Assembly: GCA_964490705.1 (NCBI GenBank)
Contig: CAZBCG010000004.1
Location: 124,001 to 188,000 of the forward strand
Direction of reading: 5' to 3'
DNA length: 64,000 nucleotides
From: Fodinibius sp964490705
Lineage (GTDB): Bacteria; Bacteroidota; Rhodothermia; Balneolales; Balneolaceae
Notes under the pieces: generated by a model
The model's database searches: none
Told to the model about the DNA's origin: nothing
What the model saw: the letters and a program-made list of their open reading frames with translations, nothing else
Translations under genes and position numbers: made by a program
Part shown: piece after piece, positions 61,092-64,000 of the stretch
Position numbering within the stretch: position 1 is the first letter of the stretch
Layout of the letters: each line of letters begins with the position of its first letter

Positions 61092-63638
61092 CTATTCCGA
61101 GTAATAGAGATACTCATCAGGGATAGGTTGTTTCTCCAGTCCGGGTCCCTCAATTAACACATTTAACTGAGAAGGGCCATAAGCCTGGAAATATCTCAAT
61201 TCTATTTCGTGAAGTCCCGATTTAAGAGATACTCGCTCAGAATCGTATGCCGTTCTGGGAGACTGTCCCAGCCGATCAAATATTTGCTTGCCGTTCAAGT
61301 AAAGCTTGGCATCATCATCAGCCTCTATATAGAAAGTATAGTCGCCATCTTCAGGAATATTTATATATCCGGTGTACTCAACAGCAAATAACTTATCTCT
61401 CTGGCTTGGTTCTAACGTAAAATTAGCCGTTTCCCCTTCGTTTTCAGGATTCAAATTGGGATTATTTCCTGCAAGTAGTCTTCTGAGTCCCCAATGTTTT
61501 CGATACGTTGGTTCGTTTTCTGGTGCACTCTCATAATACTCGTACATCAGACCTTGCGTTAAGTTTTCCGTACTATCCAGCATCGGTTGCTTGCCTTCTA
61601 CTTTAGTAAATATATTGCTGTTGGCATATCCTATGGGTACTCCATTTTCAAAAGTACGGGCGCGTACAGTCGTATTCTCGTTAACTACAAAGGGTTCATT
61701 GTAGAGCTTCGAAGACGTATCAGGATCGCTTCCATCCAAGGTGTATCGTATCTCGGTATTTTGAACCCAGTTTCTAAGCTCAACTTTAACTTCATGCATA
61801 AATGTTCCCTTAAAAGGATGGATGTAGGGCGTGATTCCCTCATTAACGGCCGCCAATTGTTGTGGAGCTGCCTTTGCTATTTCGCGGTCATAAGTCAACA
61901 ACCCATTCAACTCTGTTTCAAGGTCGGTAATTTGGGTATAGACTCCTCCGCTCATCCCATGCTCGTCGGATAACCAGCGCAATTTGTGAATCAACTCCTC
62001 ATATCGATCAATGAAAGCCTCGGGTTTGCGAATGATATCCTGATAGCCCCAGCCGTCGCCACCCCAGGTATGACCGTTGATAACATAGCCGACTCCGCCA
62101 AATTCTCCTCCGACGGCAGCTCTATCAGATGTTGGTTTTAAGGCGGTAGGTCCGGGATAGCGATGTACATCAACAAGGTCACCTTCTCCGTGATGTTGCC
62201 ATCCGCTTGCATCGGTAATGAGGCGGGACTCATCCATTTCTTCAATTTCTTTGGTAATACGTTTCGTATCGAACTGTCCCCACCCTTCGTTAAATATAAT
62301 CCAGTTTACGATGGAGGGATGGTTGTAAAACTGATCTACCATCTGCTTGAGTTCATGTTCGTACTGCTTCCTGCTCTCATCAGTAGTGTTACTGCCCGTT
62401 ACCATATCCTGCCAAACCAACACGCCAAGCTTGTCGGCCCAGTAATACCAGCGATCGGGCTCAATCTTCACATGTTTTCGGTTCATATTGAAGCCCATGC
62501 GTTTGGTCATTTCCAGATCATAACGCAGTGCTTCATCTGTGGGAGCAGTATAAAGTCCATCTGGCCAATACCCCTGGTCAAGCGGACCCAACTGATAACT
62601 TTCTTCATTATTGAGAAATATTTTCGCCTTGCCTTCCGCATTCTTTTTTATCTCAATTTTCCGCATCCCAAAGTAGCTGTCAACCTTATCAACTTCTTTT
62701 CCATTTGTAACCAGTTCTACTTTTAGATCATAAAGAAAAGGATTATCGGGTGACCAAAGCTCTGGGTTGGAAATTGGTAATGTAAACTCTTCGTTGGCCT
62801 TAGCTGTAGCCGAACTAATCTGTTTCCCATCTTTATAAGCCGTTACTTTAATATTTCCCTGGTTGGCGCCTTCGGTATTGGCAACAATTTTTAACTGCTC
62901 ATTATCAATATCCGGAGTTAACTTAAGGTCGGAAATATGATTCTGCGATACCGGTTCTAACCAAACGGTCTGCCAGATACCGGTAACCGGAGTGTACCAA
63001 ATACCCTGCGGTTCTTTCACCTGCTTTCCACGGGGTTGGTCTCCATCATCACTGGGATCAAAAACTTTTACTACCAGTTCATTGCTCTTGCCCTCAATGA
63101 GATGATCAGTTATATCAAAACTAAACTTATCGAATCCACCTTTATGAACTCCAACCTCTTGACCATTAACATATACTGTTGCCTTCCAATCAACAGCCCC
63201 AAAATGAAGAAGTATATTTTCATTATCCCAATCTGAAGGAATTTCAAATGTATGACGATACCAAAGGGTATCGGTGCGCTCTTTGACACCTGACAACGCC
63301 GACTCGATAGCAAAAGGCACAAGGATTTCTCCCGCCAAATTTTGACCAAAGGGTGCGTCATCCAGTTCTTCTCCCTTGGCATACTGCCAGAGCCCATTTA
63401 AGTTTTTCCATTCATCTCGCTCCATCTGTGGACGCGGATATTTGGGAAGCACATTGTCAGGCGATACGTCTTTTGCCCATCTAGTCATTAAAGGGCTTTC
63501 GGCCGGTGACCACTCACTTGTATCTGCTTTCGTTGAATAATTTTCTTGCTGTTTGTTATCAGCTACTTTTTCAGCTGGAGAGCAGCTGATGGCCATCTGT
63601 GAAAAGCTGAGTATCAATACAAATACAATTGAGCGCAT
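61092..63638 (-). CDS. Exported GH2 glycoside hydrolase with PA14 domain (probable beta-galactosidase)
   Basis: An 848-residue lipoprotein (lipobox ISC, Cys19). The order is a galactose-binding-like sugar domain (about 70-240), an Ig-like domain (about 240-340), a GH2 TIM barrel (about 340-600) with acid/base Glu451 in FNEGWGQ and likely nucleophile Glu512 in GGEFGG, a chitobiase-type beta region (about 625-690; LDGSDPDTSSKLY), and a PA14 domain (about 695-840; GYINIPEDGDYTFYIEADDDAKLYLNG). Galactose genes follow directly, so a beta-galactosidase is likely, but GH2 also includes glucuronidases and mannosidases. Confidence 0.85.
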   Translation of the reverse strand: MRSIVFVLILSFSQMAISCSPAEKVADNKQQENYSTKADTSEWSPAESPLMTRWAKDVSPDNVLPKYPRPQMERDEWKNLNGLWQYAKGEELDDAPFGQNLAGEILVPFAIESALSGVKERTDTLWYRHTFEIPSDWDNENILLHFGAVDWKATVYVNGQEVGVHKGGFDKFSFDITDHLIEGKSNELVVKVFDPSDDGDQPRGKQVKEPQGIWYTPVTGIWQTVWLEPVSQNHISDLKLTPDIDNEQLKIVANTEGANQGNIKVTAYKDGKQISSATAKANEEFTLPISNPELWSPDNPFLYDLKVELVTNGKEVDKVDSYFGMRKIEIKKNAEGKAKIFLNNEESYQLGPLDQGYWPDGLYTAPTDEALRYDLEMTKRMGFNMNRKHVKIEPDRWYYWADKLGVLVWQDMVTGSNTTDESRKQYEHELKQMVDQFYNHPSIVNWIIFNEGWGQFDTKRITKEIEEMDESRLITDASGWQHHGEGDLVDVHRYPGPTALKPTSDRAAVGGEFGGVGYVINGHTWGGDGWGYQDIIRKPEAFIDRYEELIHKLRWLSDEHGMSGGVYTQITDLETELNGLLTYDREIAKAAPQQLAAVNEGITPYIHPFKGTFMHEVKVELRNWVQNTEIRYTLDGSDPDTSSKLYNEPFVVNENTTVRARTFENGVPIGYANSNIFTKVEGKQPMLDSTENLTQGLMYEYYESAPENEPTYRKHWGLRRLLAGNNPNLNPENEGETANFTLEPSQRDKLFAVEYTGYINIPEDGDYTFYIEADDDAKLYLNGKQIFDRLGQSPRTAYDSERVSLKSGLHEIELRYFQAYGPSQLNVLIEGPGLEKQPIPDEYLYYSE

Positions 63639-63674
63639 AAGTAATTATTTAATTAATAGTATAAACAGAGCTAT

Positions 63675-63690
63675 ATGTTAACGATAACAT
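63675..63690 (-). promoter_or_regulatory. LacI/GalR-type operator before the GH2-gal operon
   Basis: ATGTTA (63675-63680) and TAACAT (63685-63690) flank the ACGA centre, giving a LacI-family style palindrome with central CG. The inner 14 bases (TGTTAACGATAACA) fit the cre-like consensus TGWAANCGNTNWCA at all but one position. It lies about 37 bases before the GH2 start codon and next to a promoter candidate. No LacI-family gene is in the window. Confidence 0.6.
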
Positions 63691-63694
63691 TTTA

Positions 63695-63722
63695 AATATA
63701 ATCAATACAGACTTTCTTGCAA
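63695..63722 (-). promoter_or_regulatory. Candidate promoter of the GH2-gal operon
   Basis: On the minus strand TTGCAA (63722-63717), a 16-base spacer and TATATT (63700-63695) form a plausible -35/-10 pair. Transcription would begin near 63688, inside the operator, the classical layout for repression. Only sequence matching supports it. Confidence 0.4.
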
Positions 63723-63768
63723 GGTAAATCTTAAAAATGCGGTTTTTTAGTTCGATTTTCGCAATGGA

Positions 63769-64000
63769 TCAATTCATTTCGTTTTGCAACAACTGCATAA
63801 GTTTTGGTACACGGGAGTTATTAGGAAATCGCTCTTTTAGTTTTTTGGCCTGCTCCATTGCTTTTTGATATTGCCCTTGCTGCACATAAAGCGTGGAAAT
63901 GCCATAGCGGTATCTCATATTATCAGGAGCCAGATCGATGGCTTTCAAATACGCTTCTTCTGATTGTTTAGGTTGCCCTTCTTTTTGAAGTGCAATCGCC
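63769..64000 (-). CDS. TPR-repeat protein, C-terminal fragment, cut by window edge
   Basis: Reading from the right edge to a stop at 63769, 76 residues are visible, carrying tetratricopeptide patterns (SEEAYLKAIDLAPDN and RYGISTLYVQQGQYQKAMEQ), ending in MQLLQNEMN. The start lies outside the window. It is on the same strand as, and 130 bases upstream of, the GH2 gene; the operator and promoter in between suggest separate transcription. The function cannot be told from the fragment. Confidence 0.8.
   Translation of the reverse strand, partial: AIALQKEGQPKQSEEAYLKAIDLAPDNMRYRYGISTLYVQQGQYQKAMEQAKKLKERFPNNSRVPKLMQLLQNEMN

Noticed and set aside
1..64000. CRISPR arrays, prophage, integrase or toxin-antitoxin genes
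   Set aside because: No regularly spaced repeats, phage structural genes, recombinases or recognisable toxin-antitoxin pairs were found on either strand.

Overview
The window reads as a chromosomal segment of a Gram-negative, mesophilic, aerobic bacterium of the Balneolota/Rhodothermota side of the Bacteroidota (FCB) group. Supporting signs are BamD, SurA-like and Omp85-like envelope genes, lipoproteins, the SUF cluster carrying DUF2480, the efp-accB-accC block, a TAnnTTTG-like promoter box, weak ribosome binding sites with several GTG/TTG starts, and short palindromic intergenic repeats of the kind seen in that phylum. The assignment rests on gene style only; there is no rRNA in the window. 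I see no prophage, transposase, CRISPR array or plasmid function.

Layout. 1-7436 (minus strand): start of guaA (cut by the left edge), an efp-accB-accC-gcvH block for translation, fatty acid synthesis and glycine cleavage, a sodium:neurotransmitter-type symporter, a palindrome-rich gap (4831-5405) and metG. 7437-11024: a repeat-bearing gap, two NAD(P)H-dependent oxidoreductases, a DUF6940 protein and a small membrane protein. 11063-19902: a SpoU methylase diverging from a long plus-strand series, greA-ugd-uxs-Nudix-outer-membrane barrel-degenerate caspase lipoprotein-EamA transporter-pta. 20307-26740: sufB-sufC-sufD-sufS-nfu-HesB-DUF2480, a complete Fe-S assembly line. 26821-32274: an SDR, isopentenyl-diphosphate isomerase type 2, a polyprenyl synthase, bamD, nadD and an LD-carboxypeptidase.

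32276-41313 (minus): a lactate-oxidase-like flavoenzyme with a small membrane protein, then tdk, a nucleoside symporter, two SurA/PpiC chaperones, a MoxR ATPase and a VWA membrane protein, mostly overlapping or nearly so. 41397-46545 (plus): der, a lone nuoI, a DinB-like protein, a membrane protein, an AhpE-type peroxiredoxin, an odd tRNA-Gly with an ACC anticodon, and a fasciclin-domain protein. 46550-50984 (minus): a tight six-gene unit of RimB-like protease, RimK-like glutamate ligase, aspartoacylase-like hydrolase, DUF952, a metallopeptidase and a lipid kinase. 51140-54983: an e(P4)-type acid phosphatase, a coiled-coil protein plus lipoprotein behind apt, and tadA.

55008-63638 (minus) is a galactoside utilisation cluster: a secreted GH2 glycosidase with a PA14 domain, a lipoprotein aldose 1-epimerase, a sodium/sugar symporter, galK, galT and a Tat-exported sugar-isomerase-like protein. 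A LacI/GalR-type operator sits just downstream of a plausible promoter in front of the GH2 gene. Together these release galactose outside the cytoplasm, mutarotate it, import it and run the Leloir pathway. The right edge cuts a TPR protein. The least expected items are the caspase-fold lipoprotein lacking both catalytic residues, the tRNA-Gly(ACC), the terminator-like hairpin in the greA leader, the RimB/RimK/AspA operon, and the nested palindromes near 5 kb.
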